Of a stretch of DNA of 64,000 bases, positions 44,221-53,346 are shown in pieces (within the stretch, counting starts at the first letter, position 1; each line of letters starts with the position of its first letter). This DNA comes from Pedobacter psychrotolerans (lineage in GTDB: Bacteria > Bacteroidota > Bacteroidia > Sphingobacteriales > Sphingobacteriaceae). The DNA lies in NCBI RefSeq assembly GCF_004340665.1, contig NZ_SLWO01000011.1, positions 1 through 64,000 of the forward strand, written 5' to 3'. The notes under the pieces are model-generated. The model was not told where the DNA came from, did not search any database, and worked only from the letters and a program-made list of their open reading frames with translations. The translations under genes and the position numbers were made by a program.

Positions 44221-44870
44221 TGTCATTCAGAGCGCAGCGAAGAATCCCCGCGTTTCTAACCACTTTCATCTGCCACGCTCTAACTCTTTTTCAATCACCA
44301 GCTGCGAAAATTCTTATTACACGCCCTTTCCTTTCAGGGGAAAGGTGCCGCAAGGCGGATAGAGGCTTTACGCCTTTACATATTATTCTGTCATTCAGAG
44401 CGCAGCGAAGAATCCCTGCGTTTTTAACCACTTCCATCTTCCAAGCTCCAACTCTTTTTCAATCGCTAGCTGCGAAAAGTCTTATTACACGCCCTTTCCC
44501 ATCCAGGGGAAAGGTGCCGCTAGGCGGATAGGGGCTTTACATATCGTTTTGTCATTTAGAGCGCAGCGAAGAATCCCCGCGTTTCTAACCACTTCCATCT
44601 GCCAGGCTCTAACTCTTTTTCAATCACCAACTGCGAAAATTTTTATTACACGCCCTTTCCATTTCAGGGTAAAGGTGTCGCTATGCGGATGGGGGCTTTA
44701 CGTCTTTACATATTGTTCTGTCATTCAGAGCGCAGCGAAGAATCCCCGCGTTTCTAACCACTACCTTCAGCTAAGCCCGAACTCTTTTTCAATCACCAAC
44801 TGCGAAAATTCATATTAAACGCCCTTTCCTTTCCAGGTGAAAGGTACCATCAAGCGGATAGGGGTTCTCT
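44221..44870. repeat. Four tandem copies of a ~165-bp repeat
   Basis: Units begin at 44221, 44389, 44550 and 44719 (spacing 168, 161, 169). Each opens with TGTCATTCAGAGCGCAGCG, continues with a conserved AACCACT and AACTCTTTTTCAATC segment and ends with the hairpin module CGCCCTTTCC...GGAAAGGT, which also occurs at 17562-17608. Copies differ by scattered substitutions. Reading frames inside follow the repeat and are not genes. The array lies directly after the siderophore operon. Confidence 0.85.
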
Positions 44871-44884
44871 AAATGCAAAAAAAA

Positions 44885-44917
44885 GCCGCAAAACATATTT
44901 AAATCGTCTTACGGCCT
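44885..44917 (-). terminator. Terminator of the small coiled-coil gene
   Basis: On the minus strand GCCGTAA pairs with TTTTGCGGC across a 16-base loop and is followed by a T-run (the A-run at 44877-44884 on plus). Confidence 0.65.
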
Positions 44918-44939
44918 TTCTATTTTAAAAAACAAACTC

Positions 44940-45146
44940 CTAGGCCTGTTTAATCTTTTTTGCACGTCCACCTTCTGTTTTTTCTGGTTGTTGAATCGAT
45001 AAAATTAAATCGATGCTTTCAGAATTTACTTCATATTCTGATGCAATTTTTTCCCATTTAACTAATTCTGACTGAAGATTTTCAATTTCTTTGGTTAAAG
45101 ATTCTATCTTCGTTTGTATAGATTTCCTCACGTTTATATTTGCCAT
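44940..45146 (-). CDS. Small coiled-coil protein, unknown function
   Basis: 68 residues, soluble, with a heptad-like helix (IQTKIESLTKEIENLQSELVKWEKIASEYE) and a basic end (GGRAKKIKQA). No family known to me. A TAATTTTG -7 element (minus strand, 45151-45158) ends five bases before the ATG, so the mRNA may be leaderless. It ends in its own hairpin. Confidence 0.65.
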   Translation of the reverse strand: MANINVRKSIQTKIESLTKEIENLQSELVKWEKIASEYEVNSESIDLILSIQQPEKTEGGRAKKIKQA

Positions 45147-45348
45147 AACACAAAATTATCATTTGAATATTAAATGAATAATGCTTTTGTAAACATTATT
45201 TAAATAATTTTCTTTATCTGCTGTTTTTCAGTTGTTTAGCTTAGAGAAGATTTTTCAACATTTTTATCTCTAGGCATGTGCATATTTTTTTTACCTGTTA
45301 GCCAGTCTGTAAGCAATCAATCAGCAAAAATCTAATTGCAGATCATTG

Positions 45349-46092
45349 ATGGATGAAGCCAAAACGCTAAATTTACACCTTGCCTTTGTATGTGAATCCG
45401 CAGGCAAAAGGAAACCGAACAATATTATTTTGCAACTGTCTATTTTATCTTTTCAGGAAGGGCATCAAGCTCCAGTGCTCGATTTTCAGCATTTTATTGC
45501 GGAGGCCGCACATTATGTGATGGCGCTTAATTTTCAGCAGGAATTTGATTTGTTGTACATTGATCTTAATTCCAAGCCTGAAGGTAAAGAGGGCATAGCC
45601 GGACTTAAATTTATCAGAGATGCTAAAAAGACCATGCATCCTAAAATTTATGATCATTTGGCGCTGATTGATATTTCATCCGTATGTGCGGCCACTATTC
45701 ATCAATATGGCAAAGAGATCATTAAGATTGAAAAGTCTAATTTTCCATCAGATGCCGCTATGATGGTTACTAAAGGTTGTGGAGAAGACTATGTGCTTTT
45801 CAGCAAACATTTGCTTCCGGTATCCCGGCACTTTCTGCTTAGGCCCATGCATACACAGTGGAACACTATTTTAAAAGCCTTTGATTTTTTCTTAATGGAT
45901 GGCGTTTGGGAGGCTGTGATCTTTGTTGCAGAATTTTTAGCTGAAAACAAAAGCATGGAGAGCATTAGTCATGCCCAGCTTTTGGAGGGGCTAAGTAAAA
46001 ACGACTTTTATCCCATGTTATGTGCTGCTATGGAAAATTTTCAATCACAACGTTATCCTTTAAATAAAAAAGGACTTGAATTGCACATCTAG
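45349..46092 (+). CDS. Hypothetical protein
   Basis: 247 residues, soluble, mixed alpha/beta, without signal peptide or clear motif. I do not recognise a family. Two ATG/TTG options adjoin; the ATG at 45349 is used. It stands alone in a 200-base AT-rich setting and converges on the DUF481 gene with a four-base gap. Confidence 0.7.
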   Translation: MDEAKTLNLHLAFVCESAGKRKPNNIILQLSILSFQEGHQAPVLDFQHFIAEAAHYVMALNFQQEFDLLYIDLNSKPEGKEGIAGLKFIRDAKKTMHPKIYDHLALIDISSVCAATIHQYGKEIIKIEKSNFPSDAAMMVTKGCGEDYVLFSKHLLPVSRHFLLRPMHTQWNTILKAFDFFLMDGVWEAVIFVAEFLAENKSMESISHAQLLEGLSKNDFYPMLCAAMENFQSQRYPLNKKGLELHI

Positions 46093-46096
46093 TGCC

Positions 46097-46816
46097 TTAA
46101 AAATACTGGTCAATACTTAAACCATAGGTGAGGTTAAAGTTTTCACGGCCGGTAATATTTAATTTGTTGTAATTCAATGCAGTAGTCAGGCTAATCCATT
46201 TTCTCAGTTTCAAACCAACAGAAGTCACCGATCTGATAATATAATCTCCTTTTCGGCTAAAGGAATTTTGAAGGAAGTGACTACCATCAATAACGATGAT
46301 TTCCTTGATTGCAAAGTGATATTGCAAACGTAGGGAGTTGCGATAGGTATTGTAGCTTTCTCCAACAATCAGGCTACTTTGGTCAAATAAAACGCCATCA
46401 CTTAAATTCACATAGGCATTTGGTCTGTCTAAAAAACTATAGGCAATTCCGCCACCGGCAAGCAATTGGTTTTTAAGTTTTAAGGAATAACTGGTGTTGT
46501 AATTTAGTAATCCCCAATAGTAAAAATGAGGAAAGGTTTTGTAGAGGTTAAAGTTTAAAGTACTGGAGAAATCATTATTGCTCAAACTGTTATTTTGCTT
46601 GCCGTAAAGCCAGCTGGATGATGAGTTTAAAACGAAATGCTGCTTTTTCATCCCTAAATTCAAGGCATTATTCAGTAGGTAAGCTTTATCTTCATTGGTG
46701 CGGTTAACGGATCCGGTAGAAGAGAGCATGATATGGTATGATGTGGAATCGCTGTATTGTGCTTTAAGTTCAATATTTAAAAGCATGCCTACAATTAAGA
46801 GTAAAGTTAGCCGCAT
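46097..46816 (-). CDS. DUF481-like outer-membrane beta-barrel protein
   Basis: 239 residues with a signal peptide (about 1-20, LLLIVGMLLNIELKAQ). Alternating hydrophobic strands (VLNSSSSWLYGKQ, FSSTLNFNLYKTF, YYWGLLNYNTS, GLKLRKWISLTTALNYNKL) and a C-terminal aromatic (DQYF) mark a small outer-membrane barrel. Best fit is the DUF481 (YdiY-like) group, function unknown. Confidence 0.75.
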   Translation of the reverse strand: MRLTLLLIVGMLLNIELKAQYSDSTSYHIMLSSTGSVNRTNEDKAYLLNNALNLGMKKQHFVLNSSSSWLYGKQNNSLSNNDFSSTLNFNLYKTFPHFYYWGLLNYNTSYSLKLKNQLLAGGGIAYSFLDRPNAYVNLSDGVLFDQSSLIVGESYNTYRNSLRLQYHFAIKEIIVIDGSHFLQNSFSRKGDYIIRSVTSVGLKLRKWISLTTALNYNKLNITGRENFNLTYGLSIDQYF

Positions 46817-46959
46817 GTAAAGTTAACAGCAATTCGCTTTTGATGTTTGGCTTTTTTAAAAATTGATTGGCTTTTAAGACCATACTAGCTTATTAAAGCT
46901 AAAACTATGCCTTCGGTTTTCATGTTGTTTTATAATCAGAATAATATAAAACCGATGAT

Positions 46960-47811
46960 ATGAAAAAGCAAAAGACACCAGCCAAACAAGATCAGCAGCC
47001 AGGAATCGAAGCCGAAATGAATCCAGCTCCCGAAGTAATCAAAGCAAGTTATCGCGGTTCTGAAAAACTAAATGATAAAGTTGCGCTGATTACGGGCGGT
47101 GATAGTGGTATTGGACGTGCAGTCGCCGTGCATTTTGCGAGAGAAGGTGCTGATATTGCTATTGTATATTTAAATGAGGATATTGATGCCGATCAAACGA
47201 AGCAAATGATCGAAGAGGAAGGCCGTAAATGTTTATTGATTAAAGGAGATGTTAAAAAATCCGATTTCTGCAGAAAAGCGGTTCAAAAAACTGTTAAAAC
47301 ATTTGGTCAGATTAATATTTTAGTTAATAATGCAGGGATGCAGGTTCCTCAAAAAGACCCCAAAAAAATTGATGATCAGCAGCTTGAAGATACTTTCCGG
47401 ACAAACATTTTTGGTTACTTCTATTTTGCTCATGAGGTACTGGAGCATTTTAAGGCAGGTGATTGCATCATCAATACCACGTCCGTTACCGCTTACCGTT
47501 CTTCGCCAAACCTGATCGATTATTCTTCCACCAAAGGGGCCATTACCTCATTTACACGTTCACTGGCTACCAACCTGGCTAAAACAGGGATTCGGGTAAA
47601 TGCCGTAGCACCCGGCCCGGTGTGGACACCATTGATTGTTTCAACCTTCGACGAAGAAAAAATTAAATCTTTTGGTGCCGAAACAGCCATGGAAAGGGCA
47701 GGGCAACCCTCAGAAGTTGGACCAGCTTATGTGTTTCTAGCCAGTGAAGATGCCTCTTTCATAACCGGTCAGGTTATTCATGTAAATGGTGGCGAGGTGG
47801 TGAACGGCTAG
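46960..47811 (+). CDS. SDR family NAD(P)-dependent oxidoreductase
   Basis: 283 residues. Cofactor motif TGGDSGIGRA, NNAGMQ, catalytic Ser in INTTSVTAY and Tyr/Lys in YSSTKGA; C-terminal GQVIHVNGG. The ~40-residue N-terminal extension (KKQKTPAKQDQQPGIEAEM) is that of the YhdF/YghA-like group, often stress-induced. Substrate unknown. Single gene. Confidence 0.9.
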   Translation: MKKQKTPAKQDQQPGIEAEMNPAPEVIKASYRGSEKLNDKVALITGGDSGIGRAVAVHFAREGADIAIVYLNEDIDADQTKQMIEEEGRKCLLIKGDVKKSDFCRKAVQKTVKTFGQINILVNNAGMQVPQKDPKKIDDQQLEDTFRTNIFGYFYFAHEVLEHFKAGDCIINTTSVTAYRSSPNLIDYSSTKGAITSFTRSLATNLAKTGIRVNAVAPGPVWTPLIVSTFDEEKIKSFGAETAMERAGQPSEVGPAYVFLASEDASFITGQVIHVNGGEVVNG

Positions 47812-47910
47812 TTTAATTAATAAAAAATCACTACTATTATATGCAGGGGAGAAAATTGATCAGTTTATTTTTCCTTTTAAATCCTGCTGAAAATTAATTT
47901 TTAAAGCCAA

Positions 47911-48747
47911 TTGAAATACGAAGATATTAAGCCAAGTAACAAAACAGACTGGCGCTTTAAGCTGCACGAAGTGATCTATGAATCGAATACGCCTGCCGGA
48001 AAAGCTTTTGATATCGGTTTGCTCATCGCCATATTTACCAGCATTATGGTCGTAATGCTGGATAGTGTTATCAGTATTCATCAGCAATATGGTGCCTTAT
48101 TTAATATTTTAGAATGGATCTTTGCCGCACTATTTACAGTAGAGTATATTTTAAGACTGATCAGTGTGCGAAAACCAATTTTGTTTGTGCTAAGTCCACT
48201 GGGAATTATTGATCTTATTGCCTTGCTTCCATCTTATTTAAGCATCTTTTTTATCGGTGCACAGTCATTGCTAGTTTTCAGGGCTTTAAGGTTGCTGCGG
48301 GTGTTTAGGATATTTAAACTTGGAAGATTTTTATCTGAGATTAATTTTTTAACCCAGGCATTAAAAGGCAGCTTAAGAAAAATCAGTATTTTTCTGCTTA
48401 CCGTGCTCACAATTACCATTATTCTAGGTTCGATTATGTACCTGGTTGAAAAGCGGGAGAATGGTTTTTCCAACATTCCTGAAAGTATTTATTGGGCCAT
48501 TGTAACCATCACAACCGTTGGTTATGGTGATATTTCTCCCATTACACCGATGGGCAAATTAGTTGCATCAATAGTAATGCTCATTGGTTATGCCATTATT
48601 GCGGTTCCTACAGGAATCATTACCCATGATATAGCGATTGCAGCCAGACAGAAAAAAGAACTGCCAGAATCTTGTCCCAACTGTAGCCGAGAAGGCCATG
48701 ACAGCGATGCACTATTCTGCAAATTTTGTGGCTCTTCCTTGTATTGA
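47911..48747 (+). CDS. Voltage-gated potassium-channel-type ion transporter with zinc-ribbon tail
   Basis: 278 residues. Six membrane helices; S4 carries regular arginines (FRALRLLRVFRIFKLGRFL), and the pore filter is TTVGYGD. After S6 a short tail holds two cysteine pairs (CPNCSR ... CKFC), a zinc-ribbon-like end. Start: the only usable in-frame start is TTG at 47911, since a TAA lies three codons upstream and the next ATG would cut into the first membrane helix. No clear ribosome site precedes it, so low expression is possible. Confidence 0.87.
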   Translation: MKYEDIKPSNKTDWRFKLHEVIYESNTPAGKAFDIGLLIAIFTSIMVVMLDSVISIHQQYGALFNILEWIFAALFTVEYILRLISVRKPILFVLSPLGIIDLIALLPSYLSIFFIGAQSLLVFRALRLLRVFRIFKLGRFLSEINFLTQALKGSLRKISIFLLTVLTITIILGSIMYLVEKRENGFSNIPESIYWAIVTITTVGYGDISPITPMGKLVASIVMLIGYAIIAVPTGIITHDIAIAARQKKELPESCPNCSREGHDSDALFCKFCGSSLY

Positions 48748-48874
48748 TAGTAAAATTAATTGCTGCGTATTATTAACTTCGCTGCTATCTTTCAGTGATT
48801 TAACTGATTTCAGGGTGATAATAATGAAACCTTTTTTACATTCTTAGGTTCTTATTTTAGATAAAGAACTAAAT

Positions 48875-49555
48875 ATGAAAAATATCTTCTCCGCCCTGGC
48901 AAAAACAGCTGTTGTTTTACTATCCCTTTCCAGTTTTAATCAACTGGCATCAGCCCATAATCATCAACCTTTAGTGGTTTACAGCGAACTGATTGATATG
49001 CCCGTAGAGGCATTTGTGAGGCAGGCAATGTTATCTGGCATGAAGGAAGTGCAATTAAGTGGTGTAGCCATTGAGCAATCTTCCGATCCAAAAATAAAAG
49101 CTTTTGCCAGGATGATGATTAATGACCATAGCAAAGTGAATGAGGAATTAAAATTGTTGGCGAAGGCTAAGGGTGTCAGTTTACCGATGAGTAAACTTCC
49201 TGGTGGAATGAGGCCTGATGGTCGAATTGATTCTGAACTTGAGAATTTGAAAGATACCACCAGAAACCAAAATGTGGCTGAAGCAGCTGGAAATATGAAA
49301 AGTTCTGTCACACCTTATCGCGATGGAGATACCGAAGCCGATATATTAAAGTCTGTTGAAGACTTAAAGAAAATGAAAGGTGTTTCTCTTGATCAGGCTT
49401 ATGTAGATGTAATGATTAGCGACCACCAGAAAGCAATTGCTTTATTTGAAGAAGGCGCTAAATCTAAAGATAGTGCAATCAGAAAGTTTGCTTCCAAACA
49501 CTTGCCCCATTTGAAAGCACATTTAAAACAAGTTTCTGCACTTAATAAATCATAA
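48875..49555 (+). CDS. DUF4142 family secreted protein
   Basis: 226 residues with a signal peptide (about 1-27, ending LASA). The mature protein is helical, with FVRQAMLSGMKEVQLSGVAIEQSSDPKIKAFARMMINDHSKVNEEL-type and C-terminal DHQKAIALFEEGA segments typical of DUF4142, a ferritin-like helical family of the cell envelope with unknown function. It ends in a bidirectional terminator. Confidence 0.88.
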   Translation: MKNIFSALAKTAVVLLSLSSFNQLASAHNHQPLVVYSELIDMPVEAFVRQAMLSGMKEVQLSGVAIEQSSDPKIKAFARMMINDHSKVNEELKLLAKAKGVSLPMSKLPGGMRPDGRIDSELENLKDTTRNQNVAEAAGNMKSSVTPYRDGDTEADILKSVEDLKKMKGVSLDQAYVDVMISDHQKAIALFEEGAKSKDSAIRKFASKHLPHLKAHLKQVSALNKS

Positions 49556-49610
49556 ATAAGTTAGCTAGATATAAATTCCTGGTAGGCTATTTTCTATTCC
49601 AGTAAACCCA

Positions 49611-49645
49611 AAAGAGCGACCATTACTGATCGCTCTTTTTTTATT
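49611..49645. terminator. Bidirectional terminator
   Basis: AAAGAGCGA (49611-49619) pairs with TCGCTCTTT (49630-49638), followed by a T-run. It lies between the DUF4142 gene (plus) and the small acidic gene (minus), whose stop is at 49641. Confidence 0.8.
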
Positions 49646-49862
49646 CTTCTGTTTTTTCTTCTTCCTCGTCATCTATCAGTTCATCTAGTTTGGTTCCAGC
49701 GCCATCGGCAAAAGGAATTTCTTCTTCGGTGTATTCTGAATCGTCCTTTTCCTTTTTGGGTGAGTGACCTGCTCCGGCATTTCCACCTGAATTGTCCGTC
49801 TGAAACTGGTCAGAATCCTCAATTTTTTTCTCGTCTTTAGGTTGATCTTCCTGGTCTCTCAT
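49641..49862 (-). CDS. Small acidic, disordered hypothetical protein
   Basis: 73 residues, rich in Asp, Glu, Lys and Ser, no hydrophobic core (DEKKIEDSDQFQTDNSGG ... DDEEEEKTEE). No family known to me. Such charged small proteins occur in many Bacteroidetes. ATG start; terminator shared with the converging gene. Confidence 0.6.
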   Translation of the reverse strand: MRDQEDQPKDEKKIEDSDQFQTDNSGGNAGAGHSPKKEKDDSEYTEEEIPFADGAGTKLDELIDDEEEEKTEE

Positions 49863-49991
49863 AACTTTATATTTTTATTTAGATAACAGTTTTAGACAGG
49901 CATAAGTTTCAGTTTTTGCAAAACTGAAAGTCATCTAAAAATCGTTTTAGGTTTTTTTATTGGTTTAGTCTAAAAATGCGTACTTATTTAG

Positions 49992-50022
49992 TTGGAAAAC
50001 TATTAGGTTAAATATATTTTTG
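49992..50022 (+). promoter_or_regulatory. Bacteroidetes-type promoter
   Basis: TTG (49992-49994), 20-base spacer, TATTTTTG (50015-50022): exact fit. Start of transcription is predicted near 50026, which supports ATG at 50055 for the following gene. Confidence 0.75.
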
Positions 50023-50054
50023 CTTTATTGCCGATATTACCAACGTTCCCACAA

Positions 50055-50561
50055 ATGAAGAATCCCTCCATAAGTTTAACTCCAGCTAAATGTGAGCTTT
50101 TGGATAACATCCTGAATGAATTTGATGAAGAAGTTTACATCAAGTCTGATCGTGTGCTTAAAATTTTCAGAGGTAATGGGACACTGGCGTCTGATTATTT
50201 AGATTTCCTCGTTCAGATGAATCTGGTCATTCTTGTAGGTCAGGTAGATGGTGTGCCACTACCCGCCATGGTGGGGAAACAGGCAGGTGTTGACATGTTT
50301 ATTAGTGAAGGTGGTTTTAAACGTCGATATGCATTAAACAAACTGGAGCAGGATACTGGTAAAAGCATTTTTGATTTACAGAATGAGAATCTGGATTTAA
50401 AAGAAAAAGTGACCAAACAAGATCAGTTGCTGAAGGGATTAGAAGCTAGCCTTACGCAGCAAGGAAAGAATATTTTAGAAAAGTGGCTGGTTAGGGTTTT
50501 ATTCTTTTTAGCAGGTATATTAATTACTTATGCTTATTTTAAAATTTTTCAAGCGGCTTAA
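50055..50561 (+). CDS. Hypothetical protein with coiled coil and C-terminal membrane anchor
   Basis: 168 residues: a soluble N-terminal domain (about 1-100), a coiled coil (LQNENLDLKEKVTKQDQLLKGLEASL-like) and one C-terminal helix (VLFFLAGILITYAYF) that would anchor it facing the cytoplasm. No known family. The ATG at 50055 is preferred to a TTG nine codons upstream because the promoter start lies between. It overlaps the converging helicase gene by four bases. Confidence 0.65.
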   Translation: MKNPSISLTPAKCELLDNILNEFDEEVYIKSDRVLKIFRGNGTLASDYLDFLVQMNLVILVGQVDGVPLPAMVGKQAGVDMFISEGGFKRRYALNKLEQDTGKSIFDLQNENLDLKEKVTKQDQLLKGLEASLTQQGKNILEKWLVRVLFFLAGILITYAYFKIFQAA

Positions 50562-52678
50562 AATAACGTACTTGCGCCTAAAAAGTCATTCACGATCTTT
50601 AAAATTTCTTTCCCCAAATCTACTGCATTTCCAATACCTACACCTTTTATAGCCGCCAGTTGATCGGCAGATCTTGGTGGCTTGGCTGCAATGTTTAACA
50701 ACGCCAGATCAGATAAAATTGAATGAGCAGGTACGTTTCGCTGCTGACTCAGGTTTTTTCTCCAATCGATTAGGCTTTGGTATAGTTTTTTATTGATTAC
50801 TTCTTTAGGCAATTCAGTTTTTACCTGGGTTGTTTTTTTTGGTCGTTGATCAAATTTGTTGGCTGCTCCAAGATAAATTTTTGTATAGTCTTCAAGCGAA
50901 AAAGGACTCCATGAAAAATTAAAGAGTGCAAGTTTAACATTTAATGCATTGGCACAGAAACTTAGTGTGGCCAAAATCTTTTCAGATTGTTCATCCAGAT
51001 AAATATTCAGAGTAGCAAATTTGCTCATTTCATTGGTCACCGTTTCCAGTTTCGGAATAAAATATTGAGCTGCCTTTGTGAGTCGCGCTAAAAAGGATTC
51101 ATCGTTTTCCAGGTTTGAATCTTTAGCAACTTTAGCAAATTCCTGATCCTTAAATTTTCTAGCAATTCGAATAAGGTCTTTTTCTAAAACATCACCAACA
51201 GCATTCCTGAGGTTATCTAGGGCAGCATTTTCATCATTAGCCCTGAATTTTGAAGTTTTCAAGATCTCCCAATAACCCTGAATGGCGCTAAAATCAAATA
51301 AATCATCAATCAGGTTCCAGGCATATTGCTTTTGGAAAGTACTTAAATCATTTAAGGAAGGTTTTTTGCTTACCGCCTGGGCTGTAAAAGCAATAATTCT
51401 TTTATCTGTCATGATGTTTTCCATCTTAACAGGAGATTTAAGCAACAGGCCATCAAGACTTTTACACCTGCTTAATGCCACATAAGCCTGGCCGTGTGTA
51501 AATGAAGCGCTGATATCTACAATGGCTTTTTCAAAAGTTAAGCCCTGACTTTTATGGATGGTGATTGCCCAGGCCAGTTTAAAAGGATACTGTGCAAATG
51601 AACCGGTATTGGTTTCATTGATTTTATTTTCCTCCTGATCTAGCGCATATTTAACATTTTGCCATTCTTCACGTTCCACTTCAAATGCCTGGCTATCATC
51701 CAAAAATTGCACACGAATACTATCATTTCCTATGCCGACAACTTTAGCTGCCTTACCATTGTAATAAAGTTTTTTTCCAGAAGAGTCATTTTTGATAAAC
51801 ATCACCTGCGCACCCACCTTTAAATGGAGCACGTCATCAACCGGATAGGCATCTTTAGGGAAATCGCCCGTTACTTTGGCTGCAAATGCATGGGTTTCAC
51901 CTTCCAGTTTTTCAAGGCATTCTGTATTAATCTGGCCAACCAGGTTGTTATGGGTAGTTAAAGTAATATAATCTTCTTTCCATGCATCAGCCAATGTGGG
52001 ATCATAATGTTCGTTCAGCTGATTTAAAAGGGCAGGAGTAAGTGTATTTTCTCTGATCCGGTTTAAAATATCTAAAAATAAGGGATCAGACTGGCGATAA
52101 ACTTTTTGAAGCTCGAAGGTAACCAGTGAAATCCGCTTTAAAATTAAGCTATCAAAAAAGTAAGGACTTAAATAATAATCTTTCAGGATATGCCAGGCAT
52201 CGTGCGCAATTGGCGAGAGTTGATAAAGATCACCGATCATTAAAACCTGTGTGCCGCCAAATGGTAAATTGGATGCCTTTACGGTTCTAAGCGTCTGATC
52301 GATAAAGTCAAGCATATCGGCCCTCACCATACTGATTTCATCAATCACCAGAATTTCAAGACACTTGAGTAATTTAATTTTATCTTCCGCATATTTAAGC
52401 TCCTTTGCTGGCTCGCCCTGCTGAATTGGAATAATTGGTCCAAAGGGCATTTGGAAAAATGAATGGATGGTAACACCCCCAGCATTTATGGCGGCAACTA
52501 CAGTAGGCGCAACCACGGCAAAATTTTTAGTGGTGGTTTCTTTGATTTTACGAAGGAGTGTCGTTTTTCCGGTTCCCGCCTTACCCGTTAAAAATATGGG
52601 CTGGTTCGTAAATTTAATAAAATCGAGGATGAGCTGTTGATCTTGATTCGAATTTTCTAAACTGTGATTGTTATCCAT
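50558..52678 (-). CDS. ATP-dependent DNA helicase with HRDC domain (Pif1/RecD-like)
   Basis: 706 residues. Superfamily 1B helicase: Walker A GKAGTGKTTLLR, Walker B LVIDEISMVRAD, motif III GDLYQLSP, motif V/VI WAITIHKSQGLTF and YVALSRCKS. A C-terminal HRDC domain (about 630-700, LIDWRKNLSQQRNVPAHSIL) adds nucleic-acid binding. Such proteins act in replication or repair; the exact substrate is unknown. Single gene, ends overlap the converging gene by four bases. Confidence 0.9.
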   Translation of the reverse strand: MDNNHSLENSNQDQQLILDFIKFTNQPIFLTGKAGTGKTTLLRKIKETTTKNFAVVAPTVVAAINAGGVTIHSFFQMPFGPIIPIQQGEPAKELKYAEDKIKLLKCLEILVIDEISMVRADMLDFIDQTLRTVKASNLPFGGTQVLMIGDLYQLSPIAHDAWHILKDYYLSPYFFDSLILKRISLVTFELQKVYRQSDPLFLDILNRIRENTLTPALLNQLNEHYDPTLADAWKEDYITLTTHNNLVGQINTECLEKLEGETHAFAAKVTGDFPKDAYPVDDVLHLKVGAQVMFIKNDSSGKKLYYNGKAAKVVGIGNDSIRVQFLDDSQAFEVEREEWQNVKYALDQEENKINETNTGSFAQYPFKLAWAITIHKSQGLTFEKAIVDISASFTHGQAYVALSRCKSLDGLLLKSPVKMENIMTDKRIIAFTAQAVSKKPSLNDLSTFQKQYAWNLIDDLFDFSAIQGYWEILKTSKFRANDENAALDNLRNAVGDVLEKDLIRIARKFKDQEFAKVAKDSNLENDESFLARLTKAAQYFIPKLETVTNEMSKFATLNIYLDEQSEKILATLSFCANALNVKLALFNFSWSPFSLEDYTKIYLGAANKFDQRPKKTTQVKTELPKEVINKKLYQSLIDWRKNLSQQRNVPAHSILSDLALLNIAAKPPRSADQLAAIKGVGIGNAVDLGKEILKIVNDFLGASTLF

Positions 52679-52918
52679 CTTTACTTACTGATCTCCTGAA
52701 AGCGTTTTGCTAATTCTGCAAATATGCACAGAATTGAGTTGATCCTGATGCTGTTTAATGCAGATGTTATGCACAAAATGCTCGCTAATGGAATGTTAAT
52801 TTGTTAATTATAAAAGATTAGAAGAATGTTTACCTGTAAACTAAATTAGCTATCCTATTGAGGCACAGCAGCATTTTTCAAAATGACATTCAACTAAAGA
52901 AAATATCACCAAATATAT
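52679..52918. other. Intergenic region upstream of the CoiA-like operon
   Basis: About 240 AT-rich bases between divergent genes, with a near match to the helicase -7 element (CATATTTG on the minus strand near 52720) and nothing else recognisable. Confidence 0.4.
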
Positions 52919-52948
52919 TTGTTTGCTAAATATTTTAGTATAAATTTG
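52919..52948 (+). promoter_or_regulatory. Bacteroidetes-type promoter of the CoiA-like operon
   Basis: TTG (52919-52921), 19-base spacer, TAAATTTG (52941-52948): exact fit. Transcription would start near 52952, leaving a 72-base leader before the ATG at 53024. Confidence 0.75.
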
Positions 52949-53023
52949 TTTTTCTCACATAGGAGATTATAGATGATTTAGCGTAGAAGGCAGTTTTTCT
53001 GTTTTCGAAGAATAGGGAATAAT

Positions 53024-53338
53024 ATGACTGTTACAGTTTTAGCAATATTAGAAACAGATTTTCGACCAGATCTTTCACTGGGTAAAATTATGAATGAGCG
53101 GCTTAAAGTTGCTGCGGATGACTTACGTGATATACATTTACAAGCCATGGAAGCGATCGGTCAGCGCAGTGATGATCTGGTGGTTTACATCAGTTATAAT
53201 CCAAAATATAAAATTCGCTGGCGCATTGTAAATGATGTACCAGAAGAAGTAGAACAATTTGTAGGTCGTGTATGTGGAGGATTAGGCTATATTCAATGGA
53301 AAACAGCTGTGATGAATGTTTTCAAAGGAAACGAATAA
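53024..53338 (+). CDS. Hypothetical protein upstream of the CoiA-like gene
   Basis: 104 residues, mixed alpha/beta, no signal peptide (VVYISYNPKYKIRWRIVNDVPEEVEQFV). No known family. It is followed after eight bases by the CoiA-like gene, so the two form an operon. Confidence 0.65.
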   Translation: MTVTVLAILETDFRPDLSLGKIMNERLKVAADDLRDIHLQAMEAIGQRSDDLVVYISYNPKYKIRWRIVNDVPEEVEQFVGRVCGGLGYIQWKTAVMNVFKGNE

Positions 53339-53346
53339 TTCTTTAA

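Noticed and set aside
44549..44818. 89-codon open frame in the tandem repeats
   Set aside because: It follows the repeat units, has no plausible ribosome site and encodes repeat-derived sequence.
44221..44870. CRISPR array
   Set aside because: Units are ~165 bp with conserved sequence throughout; there are no short repeats with unique spacers and no cas genes.
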